From positions 18,681 to 39,419 of the forward strand of contig DJZB01000053.1 in assembly GCA_002450335.1 (NCBI GenBank): DNA of 20,739 bases, read 5' to 3'. A program made the translations under genes and the position numbers. This stretch comes from Rhodobiaceae bacterium UBA6963 (GTDB lineage Bacteria > Pseudomonadota > Alphaproteobacteria > RS24). How positions within the stretch are numbered: position 1 is the first letter of the stretch; each line of letters opens with the position of its first letter. The notes below the pieces were generated by a model. The model made no database searches, was not told the origin of the DNA, and was given only the letters and a program-made list of their open reading frames with translations. Below are positions 1 to 6,994 of the stretch, piece after piece.

Positions 1-547
1 GTCTAAGTCTTTTAAATATTTTCTTCTTTTGTTTTGGCTTAGCTTTTTCGAGTGCGCTTAGTAGTTCTCGGAGATGCCTGTATTTTTTCTTCTTTTTAAG
101 CTTGGCCAAAGAGACCCATTTGCGTTGACGCATGAAGCGCTCCGGCCATCTTTTCATTTCGACATCTACCAAAATTGGGTAAAAACAAACTGTTTTGCCA
201 CCACTATTATTTCCATTCCCTTTGACTCTGTGAATAATAGGATAATCCACAAGTTCTCCCGAAACACCGGCTTCTTCTGTTGTTTCTCTGAGGGCGGTTT
301 GTTTTAGTTTTTCGTTTTGAGCCACTTTGCCCTTTGGGAAAACAAATCTGTCTTTGCAGCGACGCGATGTCACGACGCATAGCTCAAACTCATTACCTCT
401 TCGTCTGATTGGGATGGTTCCTGCATTGGCAAGTTTTTTAGCTTTACGGTTAAGCTTACCATCATTCATGTTGGGGGCCAATTTCTTGATACCCAAATCA
501 TTTTTTATGCCGTTATGTTCTGCATGCTTGCTTTGTATCTTTGCCAT
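1..547 (-). CDS. Nudix hydrolase, 3' end outside the window
   Basis: The minus strand is open from an ATG at 545-547 to the window edge (182 codons, no stop), so the C-terminus is missing. Residues 73-95 form a full Nudix box: G73, E79, R87-E88, E91-E92 and G94 fit Gx5Ex7REUxEExGU, with Thr89 where a hydrophobic residue is usual. The motif is preceded by FVFPKGK, and the C-terminal third is very rich in Lys and Arg. Nudix enzymes hydrolyse nucleoside diphosphates linked to another group, using Mg2+ bound by the box glutamates. The layout resembles the small diphosphoinositol-polyphosphate/dinucleoside-polyphosphate branch, but the substrate cannot be read here. The start is supported by GAGGT (553-557) five nt before the ATG. 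The gene lies 73 nt downstream of umuC on the same strand and may be read through from it. Open frames on the plus strand here are antisense shadows. Confidence 0.85.
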   Translation of the reverse strand, partial: MAKIQSKHAEHNGIKNDLGIKKLAPNMNDGKLNRKAKKLANAGTIPIRRRGNEFELCVVTSRRCKDRFVFPKGKVAQNEKLKQTALRETTEEAGVSGELVDYPIIHRVKGNGNNSGGKTVCFYPILVDVEMKRWPERFMRQRKWVSLAKLKKKKKYRHLRELLSALEKAKPKQKKKIFKRLR

Positions 548-548
548 G

Positions 549-560
549 CCCCACCTCACT
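549..560 (-). promoter_or_regulatory. Ribosome binding site of the Nudix gene
   Basis: On the minus strand GAGGT (557-553) lies 5 nt before the ATG at 547. This is one of the better Shine-Dalgarno matches in the window and fixes the start of the truncated Nudix gene. Confidence 0.6.
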
Positions 561-620
561 TTTAATAACGCACCTTTTAAACTTATTATTTTATTCCGCT
601 GGTGCAAGTTTCTTTTTTAC

Positions 621-1913
621 TCAGACTGTGGGTAAATCTTCCCAGCGTGTGGTGTATCGTGGAGATACTTTTTCTTGTCGCATGAACCAGTTATTTTGTC
701 GTTTTGCCATGCCATAAGCGATGCTGCCGTGACCGAAGCGACCATTAATTCCATCAAAAGCTTGCATAAGCTGATTGCTCTTTTCCTGCGCGATAAGTGC
801 TTTGGGTGAACCGGCATGGTTCCAGAGACTTTGCGGCGCCATATCTTGCCGCACCAGATTGGTCAGGAGAACACCTGCTTTTTTATACTCATAACCGGGC
901 CGAAAAATATGCGCCAATCCTTGACGCATGGCAGCAAGGATATCAGCCGTATGGGCAGTCATTTCAGGGAAGGTGAGGGTGATGGCATTACTATATTGGG
1001 GACGGTCTTTTTGAAACCTGTTGGTACGGACGAAGACAGTCATATATCCTGCCACCAGTCCGGCTTTGCGTGTTTTGGCGGCGGCGCGTGAAGCAAAATC
1101 GCTGAGCCGGTCAGTGAGGGCGGCACGCTCCATGACAGGTGTTGAAAAACTCCGTGACACACAAATACTTTTTTTGTCGGGGCTCTCAAGTTCCAGCGAC
1201 ACACAGGGTATGCCTCTGAGTTCATGCAAGGTTCGTAGACCGACCACCCCCATTTTCTGTCTGACCCAGCTATCAGAACAGGTGAGAAAATCTGCGGCGG
1301 TCACAATGTTGCGGGCTTTCAACATACGCGCCCAGCGCCGTCCGATGCCCCAAACATCCCCAATATCTGTGGCGGCAAGGGCGGTGACAATTTCTGCTGG
1401 ATCAGTCAGATTGGCAATACCGCGCTTACTGGGGTTTTTCTTGGCAAGGCGATTGGCAATTTTTGCCAAGGTTTTGCTGCTTGCCATGCCGATGGATACG
1501 GGGATGCCTGTCCATTGCGCGACTTGTTGGCGTAGCCGGTCTGCTAAATCAACCGGACTCATCGTGCTTGGCAGATTACTGAAATCGAGAAAACATTCAT
1601 CAATGCTGTATATTTCGATGGCTGGCGCTGTGGCAGCCAGCACTTGCATCACGCGGCTACTCATATCGCCATAAAGGGCGTAATTGCTAGACATGACTGC
1701 GACGCCAGAATCTTCAATCATGCGTTTCCACTTGAAATAGGGGGCACCCATTGGGATGCCGAGTGCCTTGGCCTCATTCGAACGTGCAATGATACAGCCG
1801 TCATTGTTGGACAACACGACAACAGGCATGTTGCAAAGTTGCGGGTTAAATACTCGTTCACAGGAAACATAGAAATTGTTGCAATCAACGATAGCGATAT
1901 GCGATGCCGTCAT
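621..1913 (-). CDS. umuC: UmuC-type Y-family DNA polymerase V catalytic subunit
   Basis: Error-prone translesion polymerase that acts at stalled forks with processed UmuD. The protein of 430 aa starts with the Y-family motif IVDCNNFY (catalytic D10) and has SIDE at 103-106 (D105, E106). After palm/fingers, thumb and little-finger regions, QSLW at 361-364 is a candidate beta-clamp-binding motif. The last ~50 residues, ending YTTRWEDLP, look like the DUF4113 tail usual in UmuC. The frame stays open up to an ATG at 1952, but the ATG at 1913 is preferred: it overlaps the umuD stop as ATGA (1913-1910), which implies translational coupling, and it puts the catalytic Asp where the family has it. Length is normal and no key residue is missing. 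Expression should follow the SOS promoter in front of umuD. Confidence 0.96.
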   Translation of the reverse strand: MTASHIAIVDCNNFYVSCERVFNPQLCNMPVVVLSNNDGCIIARSNEAKALGIPMGAPYFKWKRMIEDSGVAVMSSNYALYGDMSSRVMQVLAATAPAIEIYSIDECFLDFSNLPSTMSPVDLADRLRQQVAQWTGIPVSIGMASSKTLAKIANRLAKKNPSKRGIANLTDPAEIVTALAATDIGDVWGIGRRWARMLKARNIVTAADFLTCSDSWVRQKMGVVGLRTLHELRGIPCVSLELESPDKKSICVSRSFSTPVMERAALTDRLSDFASRAAAKTRKAGLVAGYMTVFVRTNRFQKDRPQYSNAITLTFPEMTAHTADILAAMRQGLAHIFRPGYEYKKAGVLLTNLVRQDMAPQSLWNHAGSPKALIAQEKSNQLMQAFDGINGRFGHGSIAYGMAKRQNNWFMRQEKVSPRYTTRWEDLPTV

Positions 1914-2332
1914 GCGCGGAAGCCTCGAATACAATGACTTACCACGCCCCATATTTCACTATCAGGTGGCATTTTCGCATCCGAATAAGAAGGGTTTTCG
2001 GCGTGTAGAATCCATAGACGCTTATCTTCCGGATCTCGTAAGAGCCGCTTGACGGTTAGCTCACCATGCAGAACGGCAATAACAATATCATTGACGGTGG
2101 GCGTCAGACTACGATCAACAACCAGCAGGTCGCCCGGATGAATACCGGCACCCAGCATCGACTCCCCAACAACTCTCAGAAAGAATGTCGCTGCCGGATG
2201 TGCAACAAGATGCTTGTTGAGATCCAAACTACCTTCGATGAAATCATCAGCCGGGCTTGGAAATCCGGCAGAAATCCGGGACGCAAAAACCGGGCGTCGC
2301 ACCTCTAATGTGATGTCTGAACGCAATAACAT
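1910..2332 (-). CDS. umuD: UmuD, SOS mutagenesis protein (S24 peptidase fold)
   Basis: 140-aa LexA-like accessory subunit of polymerase V. RecA filaments trigger its self-cleavage, and the shortened UmuD' then activates UmuC. The expected Ala-Gly cleavage bond is A22-G23, in the context SAGFPSPADD. The catalytic dyad is visible as Ser58 (GESM) and Lys95 (TVKR). Unlike LexA there is no N-terminal winged-helix domain, so it is UmuD rather than a repressor. It is the first gene of the pair, its stop overlapping the start of umuC by 4 nt. An SOS box lies 15 nt upstream of its ATG and a TTGACA promoter just beyond. No strong Shine-Dalgarno precedes the ATG at 2332. Confidence 0.96.
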   Translation of the reverse strand: MLLRSDITLEVRRPVFASRISAGFPSPADDFIEGSLDLNKHLVAHPAATFFLRVVGESMLGAGIHPGDLLVVDRSLTPTVNDIVIAVLHGELTVKRLLRDPEDKRLWILHAENPSYSDAKMPPDSEIWGVVSHCIRGFRA

Positions 2333-2346
2333 AACGCAACCAAAAA

Positions 2347-2361
2347 GAACATAACGTGAAC
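2347..2361 (-). promoter_or_regulatory. LexA operator (alphaproteobacterial SOS box) of umuDC
   Basis: The plus strand reads GAAC-N7-GAAC, which on the coding strand is GTTC-N7-GTTC. This direct-repeat form is the established LexA target in many Alphaproteobacteria and differs from the CTGT-N8-ACAG palindrome of enterobacteria. It lies 15-29 nt upstream of the umuD ATG, where the transcription start is expected, so a bound repressor would block transcription. Confidence 0.88.
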
Positions 2362-2367
2362 ATAAAC

Positions 2368-2394
2368 ATTATGTCATGCAGGTTGGCCTGTCAA
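2368..2394 (-). promoter_or_regulatory. Probable sigma-70 promoter of umuDC
   Basis: On the minus strand a consensus -35 TTGACA (2394-2389) is followed after 15 nt by CATAAT (2373-2368), five of six bases of the -10 consensus. The spacer is short, which could make it a weak promoter. The SOS box begins 6 nt further downstream, around the likely start point. A second TTGACA lies 10 nt upstream (2404-2399) because of a tandem repeat. Confidence 0.6.
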
Positions 2395-2410
2395 GAATTG
2401 TCAAGAATTG
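2391..2410. repeat. Tandem duplication of a 10-bp unit
   Basis: TCAAGAATTG occurs twice in perfect tandem at 2391-2400 and 2401-2410. On the minus strand each copy completes a TTGACA hexamer (2389-2394 and 2399-2404), so the repeat doubles the -35 element of the umuDC promoter. The first 19 nt of the repeat region lie between that promoter and the end of the SixA-like gene. Confidence 0.8.
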
Positions 2411-2425
2411 AGGGGATATTTGGCT

Positions 2426-2929
2426 TTATTCATGCCCGATAAGGCGAGATGGGTTTTCATAATCAATCACGCCACCATTATCAAAAGAGATATCAGCCCA
2501 ATCACAATCCCAACTGATACATGCGACTGAGCAAGTAGGGTATTTCATGGCAAACCTCTCAGCAATCTCAGGTGACGTTTGAGCCATGCGTCCGGCAAAC
2601 ATTTCCATGCCCGGATTATGAGCAACCAGCAATATGCAGTCATGGTCACCGCCATTGCGTTTGGCGATATTCATCAGGTCCGTATGCATGGCCTGATAGA
2701 GATCGCTGGAATAAGTAATGATGTCATGATTACATAGCGTAACCACGGTTTCGCGTGTCCGGCGCGCGGTTGAACAAATCACCAAAGTCGGTGCAAAATT
2801 ATTTTCTATATAGCGCGCCATGATTTCGCGGTCACGGCGACCTCGCTTGTTGAGCGGACGTTCATGGTCGTCAAGTTCAGGCGTGTCCCAATCTGATTTG
2901 GCATGCCGCCAAAGCAATAATTTAACCAT
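2426..2929 (-). CDS. sixA: SixA-type histidine phosphatase
   Basis: A 167-aa protein of the short, SixA-like branch of the histidine phosphatase (phosphoglycerate mutase-like) superfamily. The phosphate pocket is visible: R8-H9 in LLWRHAKS, R57 in the STARRTRET segment and H104 in VAHNPG. His9 would be phosphorylated during catalysis. In enterobacteria SixA dephosphorylates phosphohistidine on phosphotransfer proteins. Many alphaproteobacterial relatives have unknown substrates, so the symbol indicates family only. The ATG overlaps the stop of the dehydrogenase by one base (TGATG), so the two are co-translated. It is the last gene of the minus-strand run that starts with bioF. Confidence 0.83.
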   Translation of the reverse strand: MVKLLLWRHAKSDWDTPELDDHERPLNKRGRRDREIMARYIENNFAPTLVICSTARRTRETVVTLCNHDIITYSSDLYQAMHTDLMNIAKRNGGDHDCILLVAHNPGMEMFAGRMAQTSPEIAERFAMKYPTCSVACISWDCDWADISFDNGGVIDYENPSRLIGHE

Positions 2930-3867
2930 CAGTATCCCGCCTCTTTATCTACAACATTGTTCAAGGGTTCTTGTTTAGCAAAAAGTACCAGATTATCCAG
3001 AAAAGAAGTGGAAATTGAGTCAATAACACGCATGTCGCACCAGGCCAGATGTGGGCTGAGAAACACTTTCTCATGCCTATAAATCCAGTGATCGGCAGGT
3101 AATGGCTCGATCTGGACGGCATCGAGTGAGGCGCGGGCAAGTTTTCCTGATTCCAGAGCCAGTTTTAAATCATTTTCATCAACCAATGATCCCCTGGCAA
3201 TATTGACTAGATGCGCGTCCGGTTTGAGGTAGTTGAGAGTTTTTGTATTAACAATATTGTCTGTTTCGATGGTTGCCGGCGCAGCCAGAACAAGATGGTC
3301 GGCTTTGGCAAAAAGTGCCTCGAGACTGTCTGCAGTTTCCACCCCGTCCATGGAAACAGGTGATTGCCGCGTCATAGCCAGAACTTTCATATCAAATGCC
3401 AAAGCGCGTTTGGCAAGTTCTCTACCGATGGAACCAAAGCCAAAAATAGAGAGTGTCTGTCCCTGTACCGCGCCAATATTATCGGCGATGGACCATAGAG
3501 GCGATGGCGCGCTGATCCAGTTTTCCGGCAGATTTTTTCTGGCCGCCAGAATGCAGGTGAATGCCCATTCTGCAACCTGAACAGCACTTGCGCCGCGCGC
3601 CGAGGTTAAAATTGTGTCTCCCAAAGCCTCCAGTGGGAAGCCGTCAATGCCGGTTCCAAAAACATGTATCCACTTTAGCCCTTTGGTGGCTGCAATCACT
3701 TGCTCCACTCCGTCCAGAAACGAGGCCACACAGAGAAGACAATCAGCTTCCAAATTTTCTTCAAGTGGTTTGCTCGGGTCGATAAAAACCACCTCGGCCT
3801 CCGGTACGGCAGTGTGAATGCCGTCAACCAGTTCCTGATTATTTAAATAGGATAAAATTCTGACCAT
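2929..3867 (-). CDS. D-2-hydroxyacid dehydrogenase (NAD(P)-dependent)
   Basis: 312-aa member of the D-isomer-specific 2-hydroxyacid dehydrogenase family, which interconverts 2-keto acids and D-2-hydroxy acids (glyoxylate/hydroxypyruvate reductases and relatives). The nucleotide-binding motif GFGSIG is at 143-148. The catalytic triad is Arg225 (NIARGSLVDE), Glu254 (QIEPLPADH) and His273 (SPHLAW). The N-terminal ~100 residues are the substrate domain, with the usual GTGID loop at 71-75. The substrate cannot be deduced. It lies 22 nt downstream of the patatin-like gene and overlaps the phosphatase gene by one base, so the three probably form a transcription unit. Length is normal and no defect is seen. 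Confidence 0.9.
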   Translation of the reverse strand: MVRILSYLNNQELVDGIHTAVPEAEVVFIDPSKPLEENLEADCLLCVASFLDGVEQVIAATKGLKWIHVFGTGIDGFPLEALGDTILTSARGASAVQVAEWAFTCILAARKNLPENWISAPSPLWSIADNIGAVQGQTLSIFGFGSIGRELAKRALAFDMKVLAMTRQSPVSMDGVETADSLEALFAKADHLVLAAPATIETDNIVNTKTLNYLKPDAHLVNIARGSLVDENDLKLALESGKLARASLDAVQIEPLPADHWIYRHEKVFLSPHLAWCDMRVIDSISTSFLDNLVLFAKQEPLNNVVDKEAGY

Positions 3868-3889
3868 GTGTTTGTATAGGACTGCTGGC

Positions 3890-4975
3890 TTATTTCAGCA
3901 AGACCATCTCATCTGCAATGCGCCCGGACTGCACAAGCTCCAGAAATGCCTCGCCGAGTTCTTCACTGCGGCGTGTAGCTGTTTGCCAAATCTCCATGCG
4001 CTTTGGCTCATCTTTAATAAATTTTTTAAAATCATTTCTGGAGGGAATGCGTCCATAGGGAAGAGATTTCACATAATCATCAGATGGCGCAAAAATCACC
4101 ACATTATCCAATTTGCTCGCGGATACTTTGCGCCAAGGATAGAATTTATCAAACCAACGCCATTTAAGGTAATCGTAAAAATGCGGGTAAAGGACTATCC
4201 CCTCATTGGAGGGCCATAACTGTGAAGGAATAGGATGGTAATCCAGCATACCGCCATCGCGATAAAGATGAATACCATCTTCGGTTTCAATTTCTATGCC
4301 ATGCATCATAACCGGAATGGCCCCTGATGCATTTAATGCCGGGCCCAAATTCTTTTTGTTTAATGCCACGCCATGGGTTGGGTAATTGTCTATCGGCCTG
4401 AGTGCTTTTGAACTTCTTGGGTCAGAAAATACAACCCGCTCTGCCATGCCTCTAAGACCATGCTTACTTTTCAATGATAAAATCGCAGCTTTTGTAATGG
4501 CTTGTTTTTGGCGTTTCACATTCTCGCTGGCGAGGAGGTTGAACGACCTGACAGTGCCAACATGTAGTCTGAAATTCGGGTGAGAAAGTATCTCATCATC
4601 TCCGCCATCTGCCATGACTATTTCAATGAGTTCCCGTGGAGCCCAACTGATAACATCTCTTATATCAGGTTCATTAATCCGGTCAGCATAAGTTTGGGTA
4701 CAATAAATATCAGCAAATTTATTAAGCCAGCCTTGTGTGTCTTTGCGACAGGCGGCAGCCAATTTGAATGCGCCTGCGGATGTTCCGAGTAAATCAACAG
4801 CATGGTCTATGTTTTTTAGCCATTGTCCCAGTATTACCTTGTCCAATCCAATTGTTGTCAGGGTTTTGGCGGCGCCTGAGGCGCAAACGACGCTTTGCAC
4901 ATCTGTCTGATTTAGACCGTGTGCTCTAATATGAGAAAAAGCCCTTGGGCCTGCCAGAACTTTTAACGTCGTCAT
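3890..4975 (-). CDS. Patatin-like phospholipase/acyl hydrolase
   Basis: 361-aa protein with the Ser-Asp dyad of patatin-like lipases: nucleophile Ser66 in GTSAG (64-68) and Asp240 in DGG (240-242). The segment ASGAIPVMM (217-224) is the usual patatin element ahead of the DGG motif. The glycine-rich oxyanion loop near residues 30-36 (CASGAAK) is less canonical than the common GGGxRG. Family members release fatty acids from phospholipids or other lipids; the substrate here is unknown. There is no obvious signal peptide or membrane segment, so it is probably cytoplasmic or peripherally membrane-bound. AAAGG precedes the ATG at a suitable distance. It follows bioD by 48 nt and precedes the dehydrogenase by 22 nt. 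Confidence 0.87.
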   Translation of the reverse strand: MTTLKVLAGPRAFSHIRAHGLNQTDVQSVVCASGAAKTLTTIGLDKVILGQWLKNIDHAVDLLGTSAGAFKLAAACRKDTQGWLNKFADIYCTQTYADRINEPDIRDVISWAPRELIEIVMADGGDDEILSHPNFRLHVGTVRSFNLLASENVKRQKQAITKAAILSLKSKHGLRGMAERVVFSDPRSSKALRPIDNYPTHGVALNKKNLGPALNASGAIPVMMHGIEIETEDGIHLYRDGGMLDYHPIPSQLWPSNEGIVLYPHFYDYLKWRWFDKFYPWRKVSASKLDNVVIFAPSDDYVKSLPYGRIPSRNDFKKFIKDEPKRMEIWQTATRRSEELGEAFLELVQSGRIADEMVLLK

Positions 4976-5023
4976 TTTTAGCCTTTGTTCAGTCGTAATA
5001 ATTTATAGGTTAGCCAGAATTTG

Positions 5024-5680
5024 TTATAATGTTAATACCAGTTCTTCCGGTAAATCCTCTGCATTTCTGGCGACGATATAAATCGGGATATCCGTCACAA
5101 ACCGACCTAGTGTGTCGGCTGTTTCTTGCTCGGGGACGGGAGCGGTTTCTGAACTGTTGATGATGATTGCCGTCGGCTTGATACCGCGTTGCTCCAGCGC
5201 TTTGAGAGCTGTCATTGTGTGAGACAAAGTGCCGAGATAGCTACCTGTTATCAGTATGCATTTAGCATTTAAGGCTGCCTGCCAGTCCAATGTTGTATCT
5301 TTTTCATTTAAGGGCACCATTACACCGCCAACGCCTTCCACAAGTGTGGGAGTATCAGAGGCTTGTTTGTTGCAAAAATCTATCAGCGGAAGAAGTTGGA
5401 TAGTTGCGCTTTCTCGACTGGCAGCCATATCCGGTGATAGGGCGGCTGAAAAACGCCAGGGTGAGATGGCGCACACATTGTCCATAGTGAGTGATAGTCC
5501 CATAGCTTCAAGTATATTTCCTGTATCGGATTCATTGATTTTATTTTCATCAAAACCGCTAATAACAGGCTTTACTCCCCTGACAGATATTCCCATTTTG
5601 GCAGCAGTCTTTATGAGCAGACACGTTATATAGGTTTTGCCGATATCTGTTCCGGTTGCAATGATGAAGGTTAGCCCCAT
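5024..5680 (-). CDS. bioD: Dethiobiotin synthetase
   Basis: 218-aa ATP-dependent carboxylase that closes the ureido ring of dethiobiotin from 7,8-diaminopelargonate, CO2 and ATP, the penultimate step of biotin synthesis. The modified P-loop GTDIGKT at 10-16 and the following GVKPVISG segment (35-42) are characteristic. A glycine-rich VEGVGGVMVP segment matches the family's conserved second motif. The ATG shares one base with the bioF stop (position 5680), so the two genes are translationally coupled. No defect is visible. Its substrate is made by BioA, which is encoded on the other strand beyond bioF. Confidence 0.95.
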   Translation of the reverse strand: MGLTFIIATGTDIGKTYITCLLIKTAAKMGISVRGVKPVISGFDENKINESDTGNILEAMGLSLTMDNVCAISPWRFSAALSPDMAASRESATIQLLPLIDFCNKQASDTPTLVEGVGGVMVPLNEKDTTLDWQAALNAKCILITGSYLGTLSHTMTALKALEQRGIKPTAIIINSSETAPVPEQETADTLGRFVTDIPIYIVARNAEDLPEELVLTL

Positions 5681-6855
5681 TACTCAATTCCGTATTCTTT
5701 TTTAGCTTCGCACACCAAATCTGCGAGGCGATCAATATCTGAAGATTTGTGACACGCATTAAAAGCAATACGTAATCGTGCCGTATTCTCCGGGACGGTC
5801 GGGGGCCGAATGGCACTGACAAGAAAACCATCATCAGCAAGTTTTTCCGATACGGCCATGACAGTGTCATTATCACCGAATATGACGGGAACTATCGGGC
5901 TTTGCGGCGCGGGTAAACCAACTCTTTCACAGAACCGTTTTGCATAAGCCAGAGGTTTGTCGACTAAAGTCGGGTCTTGCTCGATAATCTCCAATGCAGT
6001 AAGAGCTGCAGCCGTGCTCATGGGTGGTAAGCCGGTCGAATAAACAAAACTCCGCGCGCGGTTTACCAGTAAATCAATTAACTTTTGGCTGCCACATACA
6101 TAACCACCATAACTGCCCAGCGCCTTTGATAAAGTTCCCATTTGCACATCAGCTTCAATTGGCGGGTCAAAAGCAAACCCACCACCACGACCAGCGCCGA
6201 CAACGCCAATACCGTGTGCATCATCTGTAATTAGCCAACTATTATGGCGGTTGGCGACGTCTCGAAGAGTTGGAAGTGGAGCCAAATCGCCATCCATTGA
6301 AAAAACTGTATCTGTTAAAATAAGACATTTGCTGAATGACGGGCGTTGTGCCTTGAGATGGTTTTCCAAATCATCACAATCATTGTGCTTAAAACGAATA
6401 ATTTTGGCACCAGAAAGCCGTGCACCTGAATTAAGGCAGGCATGAGCCAGTTCATCCACAAGAATAAGATCATCGGCCCCTGCAAGTGAGGGAATGAGGC
6501 CGATATTAGCCAGAAAGCCTGAACCGAAAACAAGACAGGCTTGGGTGTTTTTTAGTTTTGCCAGTTTCTTTTCTAAGTTTTCCAGTAACGGATAATTACC
6601 TGTAATAAGTCGAGAAGCTGCAGCGCCGGCGCCATAAAGCCTTGCGGCCTCATTTGCTTTTTCTAGAATGGTTGGATGATGTGATAGCCCCAGATAATCA
6701 TTACACGAAAAGGAAATAAGAGATTTACCTGCTTGGCGGCTCTTGGCATCCGCAACACGATGCGTTGTCTTGAGAGTTCGAAAACTGGCACCTTTTTCAA
6801 GTGTGTTGATTTTTTCAGCACAGAAAATATCAAGAGAATTTTGATTGGTTTTCAT
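5680..6855 (-). CDS. bioF: 8-amino-7-oxononanoate synthase
   Basis: 391-aa PLP enzyme of the alpha-oxoamine synthase family. It condenses pimeloyl-ACP (or pimeloyl-CoA) with L-alanine to form KAPA. The PLP lysine is K244 in TLSKALGSYGG. H138, D211 and H214 (DDAHGIG) are the usual cofactor contacts. CNDYLGL at 51-57 and the C-terminal IRPPTVP motif separate it from the related KBL and ALAS enzymes. It is the first gene of the minus-strand biotin unit and is coupled to bioD by a one-base overlap. The 139-bp gap to divergent bioA is the shared control region. bioB, bioC and bioH are not in this window. Confidence 0.95.
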   Translation of the reverse strand: MKTNQNSLDIFCAEKINTLEKGASFRTLKTTHRVADAKSRQAGKSLISFSCNDYLGLSHHPTILEKANEAARLYGAGAAASRLITGNYPLLENLEKKLAKLKNTQACLVFGSGFLANIGLIPSLAGADDLILVDELAHACLNSGARLSGAKIIRFKHNDCDDLENHLKAQRPSFSKCLILTDTVFSMDGDLAPLPTLRDVANRHNSWLITDDAHGIGVVGAGRGGGFAFDPPIEADVQMGTLSKALGSYGGYVCGSQKLIDLLVNRARSFVYSTGLPPMSTAAALTALEIIEQDPTLVDKPLAYAKRFCERVGLPAPQSPIVPVIFGDNDTVMAVSEKLADDGFLVSAIRPPTVPENTARLRIAFNACHKSSDIDRLADLVCEAKKEYGIE

Positions 6856-6948
6856 ATATTCTAATTTCCGCCCGTTAGGTCTTATAGTGGAGTAACATTT
6901 TCTTGGCCGTCCTCATAATTATAAGCGCCCTGTAATTGAACAATAAAG

Positions 6949-6968
6949 TAAGAAATGAGATTTTCTTA
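6949..6968. promoter_or_regulatory. Inverted repeat in the bioF-bioA divergent control region
   Basis: TAAGAAA-N6-TTTCTTA is a perfect 7-6-7 inverted repeat, 27-46 nt upstream of the bioA ATG. It fits neither the BirA operator nor the BioR box (TTATMKATAA) known from other Alphaproteobacteria. It may be an operator of unknown type or a chance AT-rich palindrome. No convincing sigma-70 promoter stands out in 6856-6994. Confidence 0.35.
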
Positions 6969-6994
6969 ACAAGACAAAAGTTCGAGAGATTTAA

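Noticed and set aside
74..635. Two plus-strand open frames of 77 and 102 codons
   Set aside because: They are antisense to the Nudix gene (and the intergenic gap), have no recognisable protein pattern and no good ribosome binding site. The minus-strand frame carries a full Nudix box.
1021..1674. Plus-strand open frame of 217 codons
   Set aside because: It lies wholly antisense to umuC, whose protein matches its family throughout. The antisense product is Arg/Ser/Ala-rich and unlike any family.
6885..6900. Possible BioR half-site (CTTATAG) in the bioF-bioA region
   Set aside because: Only half of TTATMKATAA is present; the second half does not match.
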